A DNA stretch of 40,697 nucleotides from Halobacteroidaceae bacterium (GTDB lineage: Bacteria; Bacillota; Halanaerobiia; B1SED10-174): the NCBI GenBank assembly GCA_003554145.1, contig PWFS01000037.1, forward strand, positions 1 through 40,697. Direction: 5' to 3'. Under the pieces are notes generated by a model that was given only the letters and a program-made list of their open reading frames with translations, was not told the DNA's origin and did not search any database. Positions within the stretch are counted from its first letter, which is position 1. Each line of letters opens with the position of its first letter. Shown in pieces: positions 29,141 through 37,049 of this stretch. Position numbers and translations under genes: made by a program.

Positions 29141-30160
29141 TTAAAACTGTTTTAGAAAACGAAGATCATTATCCCAGAGGTGCCGGATATCTTCGATTTC
29201 ATATTTATACATGGCCATCCGATCCAGGCCCATTCCAAAAGCAAAACCAGTAAATCTTTCCGCATCAATCCCTGACATTTCCAGAACCCGGGGGTTAACC
29301 ATTCCCGCTCCCAGTATTTCCAGCCATCCTGTTCGGGAACAGAGGGAACAGCCCTGACCCTGACACTTAAAGCAGGAAACATCTACTTCAGCACTGGGCT
29401 CGGTAAATGGAAAATAGGAGGGGCGAAACCTAACTTCCCGTCCTGCCCCAAAGATTTCCCTGGTCACCGCAATCAGAACCCCCTTGAGATGACTGAAAGT
29501 TATGCCCCGATCAATTACCAGCCCTTCCAGTTGATGGAAGACAGGGGAATGGGTAGCATCCAATTCATCAACCCGATAACACTTGCCCGAGGTTATCATC
29601 CGAATAGGAGGAGTCTGTTTTTCCATGGTCCGGACCTGAACCGGGGAAGTGTGGGTCCTGAGCAAAAGCCCACCTTCAACATAGAAAGTGTCCTGCATAT
29701 CCCTGGCTGGGTGATTTTCTGGAATATTTAAAGCTTCAAAATTGTAATAGTCTGTTTCCACATCGGGTCCTTCCTCAATGGAAAAGCCCATCCGCAAAAA
29801 CATGTCCTCCAGTTGCTCTATTATCAACTGCATGGGATGTATTCTTCCCCCCTGGAGGGGTTTTCCCGGCAGGGTAATATCTATTGCTTCCTCCTGCAAT
29901 CGTTGCTTTTCCTGGTCAGCCTTAAGAATCTGGAGGCGAGCTTCCAGTTCTTTTTCAATTATTTCCTTGACCTGATTGGCCTTCTTGCCAACTTTTGGTC
30001 TTTCTTCAGGGTCCAATCTGCCCATCCCTCGCAGCACACCTGTCACTTTGCCGTTCTTCCCCAGAAATTCAACCTGAAGCTGTTCCAGTTCAGCCAGATC
30101 ACGGGCTGAAGCAATTTTCTCCAGGGCTTCTTCCTGTAAGGCCTCAAGCTTCCTTTCCAT
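29141..30160 (-). CDS. pheS: phenylalanyl-tRNA synthetase alpha subunit
   Basis: HPMQLIIEQLEDMFLRMGFSIEEGPDVETDYYNFEALNIPENHPARDMQDTFY, GMGLDRMAMYKYEIEDIRHLWDNDLRFL. Confidence 0.97.
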   Translation of the reverse strand: MERKLEALQEEALEKIASARDLAELEQLQVEFLGKNGKVTGVLRGMGRLDPEERPKVGKKANQVKEIIEKELEARLQILKADQEKQRLQEEAIDITLPGKPLQGGRIHPMQLIIEQLEDMFLRMGFSIEEGPDVETDYYNFEALNIPENHPARDMQDTFYVEGGLLLRTHTSPVQVRTMEKQTPPIRMITSGKCYRVDELDATHSPVFHQLEGLVIDRGITFSHLKGVLIAVTREIFGAGREVRFRPSYFPFTEPSAEVDVSCFKCQGQGCSLCSRTGWLEILGAGMVNPRVLEMSGIDAERFTGFAFGMGLDRMAMYKYEIEDIRHLWDNDLRFLKQF

Positions 30161-30179
30161 TAAAATCCCTCCCCTGAAC

Positions 30180-30555
30180 TAAAAATTCCCCTCGCCAGCA
30201 AGGGACGAGGGGCCGCGGTACCACCCTATTTAACCACAAAGGTTCACTTAAGCCCTGTAACGGAGGGCAACCGGACAGCCTACTTGGTTTCAACTGTCAC
30301 CTCCGGAGCGAAATTTCACCGGGATGTTTTCAGAAGGCTCTCAGCCCCGGGCCCTCCTTCTCTAGAGAAAACATAACCCCGAATACCAACTCCATCTTCG
30401 GTCCATTATCAGATTATTTACATGGCATTAGAACGTTCGGAAAAGGTCAGCAGCCTCCGGTATACAATATAAGCATTGACCGAACCAGTCCGCTCAAATA
30501 ATCTCCATAAAAAGAGCGGGCAAATCTTCACAAGACCACTCCCTTTCCCCATTTA
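30180..30555 (-). promoter_or_regulatory. T-box leader of pheST
   Basis: minus strand T-box AGGGTGGTACCGCGGCCCCTCGTCCCTTGCTGGCGAGGGGAATTTTT. Confidence 0.93.
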
Positions 30556-30562
30556 TTTTAAA

Positions 30563-30591
30563 ATTATAACACAGTTTCAGGGGGTTGGCAA
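30563..30591 (-). promoter_or_regulatory. sigmaA-type promoter of the pheST T-box leader
   Basis: minus strand TTGCCA - 17 nt - TATAAT. Confidence 0.75.
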
Positions 30592-30720
30592 GAAAGGAAA
30601 ACGGGAGCCTCTGATCAGAATATGTTGATGATCATCCTCTCTTCCAACCTTAAGGGAATAAATACCAGGAACAAACCTGATAGAGATTAAGTTTCTCCTC
30701 ATCAGTTACAGAAATGGGAT

Positions 30721-31482
30721 TTAACTCTGCATGGCCCAGATAAGAATGGCACCAGCAGCTGCAACATTAAGAGACTCTATATCTCGGGCCAGAGGAATAG
30801 AAACTTTTTTTACGCTTCTCCCAGAAAAATCACCGCTAATCCCCCGGGTCTCATGCCCCAGAACCAGGGCACTTTTTCGGGCAAATTTAACCTGTCGAAA
30901 ATCCCTGCCCTGCCCTGGTTGAGCAACATATAGAGAAAAATCCCGGGGGAGTTCGGAAAAAAAGGAATCTCTTTCTTCTTGTTTAACTTTTCCAACCGGG
31001 ATCCAGAAAATTGCACCTGCAGAAGCCCTTAGGACTTTGGGTTGATAGGGATCGGCCCCTTCACCGAGAAGAATAATTCCATCCAGATCAGCTCCAGCAG
31101 CGGTTCTAATTAAAGTCCCCACATTGCCGGGGTCCTGCAAACCTTCCAGTAGGAGAAGCTTCTCTCCTCCCAGGAGTTCCTGCCAGGGATAGTAGGGTTG
31201 CTTAATTCGGGCAATAATTCCCCGGGGAGTTCGAGTTGGAGAAATCTTGTCCATGACTTCTTCTGATACCAGGGTAATTTTTTCCTTAAAATAAAACCCT
31301 TCGGTGGCTAAAAAGTCTTCGGTAGCCAGGATTTCAATAAAATCAATACCGGCCCGATTGGCTTCTTTAATAAGGTTGGGGCCTTCAAGAATAGTCTCCT
31401 GAGTTTTCTTCCTTTCTTTTCGGCTCTGTAAACTCGCCAGGTATTTAACCCGCGGGTTTTGCCGGCTGGTTATTTTCCCCAT
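30721..31482 (-). CDS. TrmH/SpoU family RNA methyltransferase
   Basis: ITSRQNPRVKYLASL, LLLEGLQDPGNVGTLIRTAAGADLDGIIL, VLGHETRGIS, IPLARDIESLNVAAAGAILIW. Confidence 0.93.
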   Translation of the reverse strand: MGKITSRQNPRVKYLASLQSRKERKKTQETILEGPNLIKEANRAGIDFIEILATEDFLATEGFYFKEKITLVSEEVMDKISPTRTPRGIIARIKQPYYPWQELLGGEKLLLLEGLQDPGNVGTLIRTAAGADLDGIILLGEGADPYQPKVLRASAGAIFWIPVGKVKQEERDSFFSELPRDFSLYVAQPGQGRDFRQVKFARKSALVLGHETRGISGDFSGRSVKKVSIPLARDIESLNVAAAGAILIWAMQS

Positions 31483-31610
31483 TTGAATTTTTGGTCCATC
31501 CTCTCCTGATCATTGTTTTGACAGAAAATCACCGAACCATTTCGGTGACAGGGAAGTATTCTATCCTTAATATGCATTCATCTGCTTCTGACCAGAACCT
31601 CCCCCTAGTA

Positions 31611-31638
31611 AAACCCCCTTCTCAAAAAAGAAGGGGGA
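31611..31638 (-). terminator. rplT terminator
   Basis: minus strand CCCCCTTC-TTTTTT-GAGAAGGGGG-TTTT. Confidence 0.8.
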
Positions 31639-31646
31639 ACTATTTT

Positions 31647-32000
31647 CTATTGTCCATTTTTTGCAATGGAAATCAACTGGCGAAAGCCTTCCTGATCGTT
31701 AACCGCCATATCGGCCAGGACTTTGCGGTTTATCTGCACATCAGCCTTTTTTAATCCGCTGATAAATTTATTATAACTCATACCGTTTTGCCGGGCCGCA
31801 GCATTTATACGGCTGATCCAGAGTCGACGGAAATCTCTTTTCTTTCGTTTCCGATCCCGGTAGGCATAACTCATGGACTTGATAACCTGTTCCTGGGCCG
31901 GGCGATATAATTTGCTTTTGGAACCAAAATACCCTTTGGCCAGCTTTAAAACCTTTTTGCGGCGGCGACGGGCTTTGGGCCCTCTTTTTACACGCGGCAT
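31647..32000 (-). CDS. rplT: ribosomal protein L20
   Basis: [39 protein letters not shown]. Confidence 0.98.
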   Translation of the reverse strand: MPRVKRGPKARRRRKKVLKLAKGYFGSKSKLYRPAQEQVIKSMSYAYRDRKRKKRDFRRLWISRINAAARQNGMSYNKFISGLKKADVQINRKVLADMAVNDQEGFRQLISIAKNGQ

Positions 32001-32019
32001 AAAAAACCCTCCTTAAATC

Positions 32020-32217
32020 CTAATTATACGGAAGTAGTTTATCTATAACTTTCTGATCAGCAGCGGAAACTTCTTTGGGTTGCCGCAACTGTCGTTTTCT
32101 TTTTCCACTTTTGGAAGTCAGCTTATGTCTGCCAAAAGCTTTTTCATGCATTACCTTCCCTGAACCTGTCTTTTTTACCCTCTTAGCAGTTGCCTTGTGG
32201 GTCTTCATCTTTCCCAA
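32020..32217 (-). CDS. rpmI: ribosomal protein L35
   Basis: MGKMKTHKATAKRVKKTGSGKVMHEKAFGRHKLTSKSGKRKRQLR; TTG start. Confidence 0.97.
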   Translation of the reverse strand: MGKMKTHKATAKRVKKTGSGKVMHEKAFGRHKLTSKSGKRKRQLRQPKEVSAADQKVIDKLLPYN

Positions 32218-32229
32218 TTTAATTACCCC

Positions 32230-32748
32230 CTACTTTTTTTCACTAATAGGGCCGAATATAGCTATCATATTCCGGCCTTCCATCTTGGGCTTATTTTCCA
32301 GTTTTCCCAGATCTTTTATCCCTTCTTCAAAATGCCGTAATATTTCATGCCCCTGATCTTTATGGGTTATTTCCCGGCCTCGGAACTTTATGCGCAATTT
32401 AACCTTATCATTATTTCCCAGAAACTTCCTGGCCATGCGCAGCTTGGTATTAAAATCATGCTCCTCAATTTTTAAGCCTACCTGAACTTCTTTAACATTA
32501 ACTATATTTTGATTTTTCTTGGCTTCTTTTGCTTTTTTTGCCTGTTCATATTTATATTTCCCATAGTCCATGACCCTGCATACTGGCGGCTTTGCTTGAG
32601 GAGCCACTTCTACCAGGTCCAACTCTTTTTCTCCGGCCAAATTCAAACCATCACGTAAAGACATAATCCCAATCTGTTCGCCTTCAGCATCAATAACTCT
32701 AACCTGGCGGGCCTTAATAGATTCATTAACCCTTAGATCCTTGCTAAT
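32230..32748 (-). CDS. infC: translation initiation factor IF-3, AUU start
   Basis: track ORF begins at internal ATG 32664; frame extends 28 codons upstream to ATT 32748 (ISKDLRVNESIKARQVRVIDAEGEQIGI) with SD GGGGGTG and 7-nt spacer. Confidence 0.96.
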   Translation of the reverse strand: MSKDLRVNESIKARQVRVIDAEGEQIGIMSLRDGLNLAGEKELDLVEVAPQAKPPVCRVMDYGKYKYEQAKKAKEAKKNQNIVNVKEVQVGLKIEEHDFNTKLRMARKFLGNNDKVKLRIKFRGREITHKDQGHEILRHFEEGIKDLGKLENKPKMEGRNMIAIFGPISEKK

Positions 32749-32754
32749 CTCTTT

Positions 32755-32876
32755 TCACCCCCTGTTAAAATAAAAAAGATGGCACGCAGAGCCATCCGCA
32801 GAACAATTTTTAACCCGGTAAGCTCAACTGGCTACAGGGTGAGAAGCGGATGCTTCTGCTTTGTTATTCCTAAATC
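32755..32876 (-). promoter_or_regulatory. L20-type autoregulatory leader of infC-rpmI-rplT
   Basis: minus strand AACAAAGCAGAAGCATCCGCTTCTCACCCTG...CTGCGGATGGCTCTGCGTGCCATCTTTTTTATTTT; CATCCGC/GCGGATG pairing and terminator GATGGC...GCCATC-TTTTTT. Confidence 0.85.
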
Positions 32877-32905
32877 AGTATATCATAACCGTAAATCAGG
32901 GTCAA
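32877..32905 (-). promoter_or_regulatory. sigmaA promoter of the infC operon
   Basis: minus strand TTGACC - 17 nt - TATACT. Confidence 0.8.
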
Positions 32906-33006
32906 ATATTACTTGAAAAAAACCTCCTGATTTACCTCTGGCCTTTTTACTATTACCCTGTTTTCTCTTAAACCAGAAAAAAACTGGAAGCCTTCAGTTA
33001 AGTTCG

Positions 33007-33636
33007 CTACCCTTCATCCAGGAGAACAGCCCTACAGGGGGAGCCATCTCCACCTTTAAACTTTAAAGGAAAAGCAGCCAGAATATAGTCTCCAGCCTCA
33101 ACCTGCTCCAGCTGTAATCCCTCCAGGATTGCTATTTCCCGGGGCAAAAGGATATTATGAACAGGAAAGTTTCCTTCGGCCCGATCGACAGTTATAAAAT
33201 CCAGGCCCAGAAGTCGAATCCCTTTTTCAACCAGGAGTTCCGCAGCATCTGCCGTCAATGCAGGATGTTGCTGAGGAAACTGCCCTTCTTTTAACAACTT
33301 CCAACCTCCTGTTTTACAGATAATTCTCTGGGGCCTTTCCAGAAGGTGTTCTTCTAAATCAGAGGGCCGGATCAGGTTACAATTCCCCAGGTCGATGACT
33401 CTTACCGGGCCATAAAAAACATCCAGGGGCATCTGATCTATTGATTTGCCCTCTTCAACAAAATGAAGGGGAGCATCCAGGTGAGTCCCGCTGTGGGAAC
33501 TCATCACCACCCGACTCATATTACAGACTCCCCCCTCTGATTGAGCCTCAGATATTTTCCGAGAAAAGGGGGTATCACCAGGATAAATCAGGCTGTCCTC
33601 ACTCAGTGACATGGAGATATCCAATATTTTCATCAT
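33007..33636 (-). CDS. cyclase / kynurenine formamidase-like metal-dependent hydrolase
   Basis: LSEDSLIYPGDTPF, SSHSGTHLDAPLHF, LLGLDFITVDRAE. Confidence 0.88.
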   Translation of the reverse strand: MMKILDISMSLSEDSLIYPGDTPFSRKISEAQSEGGVCNMSRVVMSSHSGTHLDAPLHFVEEGKSIDQMPLDVFYGPVRVIDLGNCNLIRPSDLEEHLLERPQRIICKTGGWKLLKEGQFPQQHPALTADAAELLVEKGIRLLGLDFITVDRAEGNFPVHNILLPREIAILEGLQLEQVEAGDYILAAFPLKFKGGDGSPCRAVLLDEG

Positions 33637-33662
33637 TCAACTACTCCTTTGCCCGCTAATTA

Positions 33663-33690
33663 AAAAAATAACTCCCCGCAGGGAGAAAAA
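33663..33690 (-). terminator. terminator after tRNA-Val(GAC)
   Basis: minus strand CTCCCTGCGGGGAG then TTATTTTTTT. Confidence 0.75.
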
Positions 33691-33692
33691 AA

Positions 33693-33769
33693 TGGTGCAC
33701 CCTCCCTGACTTGAACAGGGGACCTCCTGCATGTCAAGCAGGCACTCTGACCAACTGAGCTAAGGGTGC
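33693..33769 (-). tRNA. tRNA-Val(GAC), CCA encoded
   Basis: minus strand GCACCCTTAGCTCAGTTGGTCAGAGTGCCTGCTTGACATGCAGG...GTTCAAGTCAGGGAGGGTGCACCA; anticodon loop TTGACAT. Confidence 0.95.
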
Positions 33770-33794
33770 ACGCCACTATATATCTGGCATTATT

Positions 33795-33823
33795 ATTATA
33801 ATATATTTAAAAGATTATGTAAA
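33795..33823 (-). promoter_or_regulatory. promoter of tRNA-Val(GAC)
   Basis: minus strand TTTACA - 17 nt - TATAAT. Confidence 0.7.
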
Positions 33824-33990
33824 CCCAAACTTCATCTGCGATTCGCAATTTAGAGAATAAAGCCATCAGTAGACCTTAAAAGAATTATGGTGCTACTAAT
33901 TTTTCTTCCTCATACATTAAGAAATTGAACAGATTTTTTCACCACTATTATGATTAACCAGTAAGAGTATATTAATCTTACGGGGGTGTA

Positions 33991-34711
33991 CAATTGGAAA
34001 GCCCCCACTTGAAGCCTGTTGATATTCTGATCAACGATCGAGGGTTTTTGTCCTGGAACATTGTAAGCCTGCTCAAAACAGACCGGGGCGTGGACGCCTA
34101 TATGCCACTAAAAAAAATATGGACGCCCTCAAAATAGCTTTATCGCTGGCTAAAGAAAAAGGGAAATGGTACAAACATCCCAATAAAAAGCAGAATACAC
34201 AGCAAGTGGCTTTAGTCACAAACCTCGGTCCCTACTGGGAGAGCAATAACCCTGATAAAGACGTAAACTTCAATGCCGGTGTAGTGCATAATAAAGCCAC
34301 TGATGAATACTTTGTTTTCATTACCACAGATCTGAGTCAAACAGCCAAAAACATAGTGGCTACTTATGAATTGAGGACAGAAATCGCAGAAGATTTGTGA
34401 CAGATAAAGGACTTCTGGCAACTGGAAGATTTTAAAAGAACAAAGTTTCCTGTGAACGCTTTCCATATAGTTTTGTTTTAGTGGGCTATCTCTTTTTCCA
34501 GATTTATACCATCACCGAAGAAGGGCACAAATATTGTGGCAAAGCATTGCCGGTAGCTGCAAGGAATTAAAAAGAAGAAGGTCCGACACCAATCATTATC
34601 TATGCAGGCCATTTCTTTGGAATATTTTCCTTCTGGGAGGCGATGCAATTGGTGATGAATTGCAGTGATGAAATAAGAGCTAAAATGGAACCAGTTCTAT
34701 CCAGGAGATAA
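33991..34711 (+). pseudogene. degenerate DDE transposase
   Basis: collinear fragments PVDILINDRGFLSWNIVSLLKTDRGVDAYMPLKK / MDALKIALSLAKEKGKW...ATYELRTEIAEDL*QIKDFWQLEDFKRTKFPVNAFHIV / LVGYLFFQIYTITEEGHKYCGKALPVAARN* interrupted by frameshifts and stops. Confidence 0.75.
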
Positions 34712-34812
34712 AAGAGCCAGAATTTTAAAAAAAAAATCAACCGAGAAGTGATTTTTTAAGAAGCATAGGTCTGCAAGAAAGCCAATAACACTAATCCTTT
34801 GGCTGTAGTATG

Positions 34813-34895
34813 CTATGCCCGAAAATTTCCACAATAACAATGCAAATTCAAGTCCTGGAAAGTTAATTTATATTCATCGATTAAATTTTCCGGGC
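34813..34895. repeat. imperfect inverted repeat
   Basis: ATGCCCG-AAAATTT ... AAATTTTCCGGGCAT, one bulged base. Confidence 0.6.
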
Positions 34896-35071
34896 ATTTG
34901 CAGTAATTGGGTAAGTCGTCATATTCAAATTGCGAAAAGCAGAAACTTTATCCCATTTTTTCTTTTAGGCAAAACCTTCTGGCCAATTAATCAGCGGGAT
35001 GATCAGGACCAAAAAAATGTTAGAATTATTCTCTCCTGATTTTTTAAAGCCCAGCTCCCCTGTATTTTTTC

Positions 35072-35100
35072 TTGACCCCTGGTTAGGGTCCCAGTATAAT
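35072..35100 (+). promoter_or_regulatory. sigmaA promoter of the bis-heme membrane gene
   Basis: TTGACC - 17 nt - TATAAT. Confidence 0.85.
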
Positions 35101-35113
35101 CAGATTATACTGG
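35091..35113. promoter_or_regulatory. perfect palindrome overlapping the -10 box (candidate operator)
   Basis: CCAGTATAATC-A-GATTATACTGG. Confidence 0.7.
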
Positions 35114-35129
35114 CAAAAAGGAGGACATT

Positions 35130-35522
35130 ATGTATATTACCCTGGCCTGGATAAATTTTGCTCTACTGATTCTGGCTTCTCTTTTATTTTTAAGCAGGCG
35201 CCTTTTTAAAAACCTGAGCAACAAAAAAAGCCCCCTGGGACTTTTTTTGCGCAGGATCATGCCTTTGCTAAAGGCAGTACACCCCCTGCTGGGCTTCAGT
35301 TTCATCGTAATCGGCTTTATTCATGGGTACCTTGCCTTGGGCGGTATAATGTTTCATTCAGGATTACTGGTCTGGCTGACTGCACTTTTGATGGGTCTTA
35401 TTGCCGGGGTGGGAAAAACAGTTAAGCCCCTGCAAAAACACTGGTTGAAACTCCACCGGCCCCTGGCCCTGCTCTTATGGGGTTTATTTCTATTCCATTA
35501 CTTTTTCCCCTGGGCAATATAG
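35130..35522 (+). CDS. 4-TM cytochrome b561 / ferric-reductase-like membrane protein
   Basis: 130 aa, four hydrophobic helices, two same-helix histidine pairs HPLLGFSFIVIGFIH and HRPLALLLWGLFLFH; SD AAGGAGG. Confidence 0.65.
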   Translation: MYITLAWINFALLILASLLFLSRRLFKNLSNKKSPLGLFLRRIMPLLKAVHPLLGFSFIVIGFIHGYLALGGIMFHSGLLVWLTALLMGLIAGVGKTVKPLQKHWLKLHRPLALLLWGLFLFHYFFPWAI

Positions 35523-35554
35523 AGATAATTTAAACCAAAAGTTGCACCTTTTAT

Positions 35555-36133
35555 TTATTTAATTATTGCATTAACGGCTGTCCGACTTGAGTGCCGCATT
35601 CGGAGATTATCAGAGGTGTTGTGGTAGGCTAGAATTACCGTAATTTTGTCTTCTGGATTCAGACCAGACAGGTTAAAACCCTGATCTTCAGGGAATTGGA
35701 GAGGGTAGGAAAACTCAATTACGGTAAATTCATTTTCCCGGGAGATAAAAAATTCTCCAAGAATAGAATCTTTTACTTCAGAATGGGTTCGGCCTGATCC
35801 TGCATCATTGCGCAGAAAACCTTCACCCCCATCAAAGTACCCAAGGAACATATTGGCCCCATCCATGCCCCTCCCCAGCTCATTAAAGCCTATTGAAATC
35901 CAGCCTTCAGTTTTAACTTTAAGATGAACAAAAAGATTTTCCTCATCCCGGGCCAGGAGTAACTGATATGGTTCTTGCTCCCAGACCTGTTCCTTATAAC
36001 CAGCAACCTCACCATTTATTTCCAGCTCTTCTCCTGCAAATCCAATAACCAGATTATCATCGCCATTTGCTGAGCCTCCCAGTAAAATCAAAAGAAACAT
36101 TGCCATCAGCACAACCCTACTCAAATTACCCAC
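35555..36133 (-). CDS. secreted DOMON-like domain protein
   Basis: signal peptide MGNLSRVVLMAMFLLILLGGSANG; KVKTEGWISIGFNELGRGMDGANMFLGYFDGGEGFLRN...ITVILAYHNTSDNLRMRHSSRTAV. Confidence 0.75.
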   Translation of the reverse strand: MGNLSRVVLMAMFLLILLGGSANGDDNLVIGFAGEELEINGEVAGYKEQVWEQEPYQLLLARDEENLFVHLKVKTEGWISIGFNELGRGMDGANMFLGYFDGGEGFLRNDAGSGRTHSEVKDSILGEFFISRENEFTVIEFSYPLQFPEDQGFNLSGLNPEDKITVILAYHNTSDNLRMRHSSRTAVNAIIK

Positions 36134-36220
36134 CTTCTTTCTTTTTTGATACTAAAAACTATTCCTGTTAAAATAAAAAATCCCTTTATTTTTTTTCATC
36201 AACTACTGTTTCTCTTTCTC

Positions 36221-36249
36221 TTGACGCTTATCCGAACCTCTTGTATAAT
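36221..36249 (+). promoter_or_regulatory. promoter of the tRNA cluster
   Basis: TTGACG - 17 nt - TATAAT. Confidence 0.85.
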
Positions 36250-36269
36250 AAAGATGGTTCTGAGGGGCG

Positions 36270-36345
36270 GGGCGAATAGCTCAGCTGGAAGAGCGCTTGG
36301 GTCACATCCAAGAGGCCACAGGTTCGAGTCCTGTTTCGCCCACCA
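36270..36345 (+). tRNA. tRNA-Val(CAC)
   Basis: GGGCGAATAGCTC...CTTGGGTCACATCCAAG...TTCGCCCACCA. Confidence 0.95.
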
Positions 36346-36350
36346 GGAAC

Positions 36351-36426
36351 GCGGAAGTAGCTCAGCCGGTAGAGCACAACCTTGCCAAGGTTGGGGTCGT
36401 GGGTTCGAATCCCATCTTCCGCTCCA
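36351..36426 (+). tRNA. tRNA-Gly(GCC)
   Basis: GCGGAAGTAGCTC...CAACCTTGCCAAGGTTG...CTTCCGCTCCA. Confidence 0.96.
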
Positions 36427-36430
36427 TTGT

Positions 36431-36506
36431 GGCGGCATAGCCAAGTGGCTAAGGCGGAGGACTGCAAATCCTCTATTCCCCAGTTCGAATCTGGGTGCCG
36501 CCTCCA
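36431..36506 (+). tRNA. tRNA-Cys(GCA)
   Basis: GGCGGCATAGCC...GAGGACTGCAAATCCTC...TGCCGCCTCCA. Confidence 0.96.
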
Positions 36507-36510
36507 TTAT

Positions 36511-36600
36511 GCCGGGATGGCGGAATTGGCAGACGCATCGGACTTAAAATCCGGTGGGAATTATTTTCCCGTGCCGGTTCGAGCCCGGCTCCCGGCACCA
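36511..36600 (+). tRNA. tRNA-Leu(TAA)
   Basis: GCCGGGATGGCGGAATTGGCAGACGC...CGGACTTAAAATCCGG, long variable arm, CCCGGCACCA. Confidence 0.96.
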
Positions 36601-36608
36601 GTGATAAC

Positions 36609-36637
36609 AAAGGTTCCCAAAATCGGGAACCTTTTCC
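36609..36637 (+). terminator. tRNA cluster terminator
   Basis: AAGGTTCCC-AAAATC-GGGAACCTT-TT. Confidence 0.8.
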
Positions 36638-36717
36638 ATTTTCGCTATTTTTTTGTTTTTGCCCACTATCTGCACACTATGTACCTTTTTAAGGGGTTTT
36701 TCTTTACCTTTTTTCAT

Positions 36718-36900
36718 TCACCCTCTATATACTAATGCAAAATCTTTATTCAAAGCATTGGAATGATCAAGGAAGTCTTTTTTTCGATTTTCATCGTCAC
36801 TAATATGGTTCATGGTTCTTTTGAGCAAGCTTACCTTATCTCCTGGGCCTTTTTCTTCCCACTCTTTGAAAATTACCCCATGGGGGTAGTGCTGACAATG
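36718..36900 (-). pseudogene. C-terminal gene scrap, possibly type I restriction HsdR-like
   Basis: minus-strand reading HYPHGVIFKEWEEKGPGDKVSLLKRTMNHISDDENRKKDFLDHSNALNKDFALVYRG*; no start or full domain. Confidence 0.3.
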
Positions 36901-37049
36901 TCGTGTTTTTTTATCCAGCTTTGCCGTTAAAGAAAAAAGCCCTAACCAGACCCATGATGGGAAGCAAATTCTCAGAACAGAAAAAGCTTCCCCTGGGACT
37001 GCGGGCTTTTTTAAACTAGAGCACCGGATTGCAAGTTTTAAATTAAAAT

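Noticed and set aside
34105-34125. Programmed frameshifting at the A8 tract in the transposase
   Set aside because: Other nonsense and frameshift lesions downstream show the gene is dead, so the shift is more likely decay.
34815-35039. 74-aa plus-strand ORF MPENFHNNNANSSPGKLIYIHRL...
   Set aside because: Begins inside the inverted repeat, has no SD and no recognisable domain.
35217-35250. AAAAAAAGCCCCCTGGGACTTTTTTT hairpin as a terminator
   Set aside because: It lies inside the intact bis-heme membrane protein coding frame; likely coincidental.
36146-36735. ORFs across the tRNA cluster (e.g. MEAAPRFELGNRGFAVLRLSHLAMPPQWSGRWDSNPRP)
   Set aside because: Translations of tRNA genes, a well-known false-protein class.
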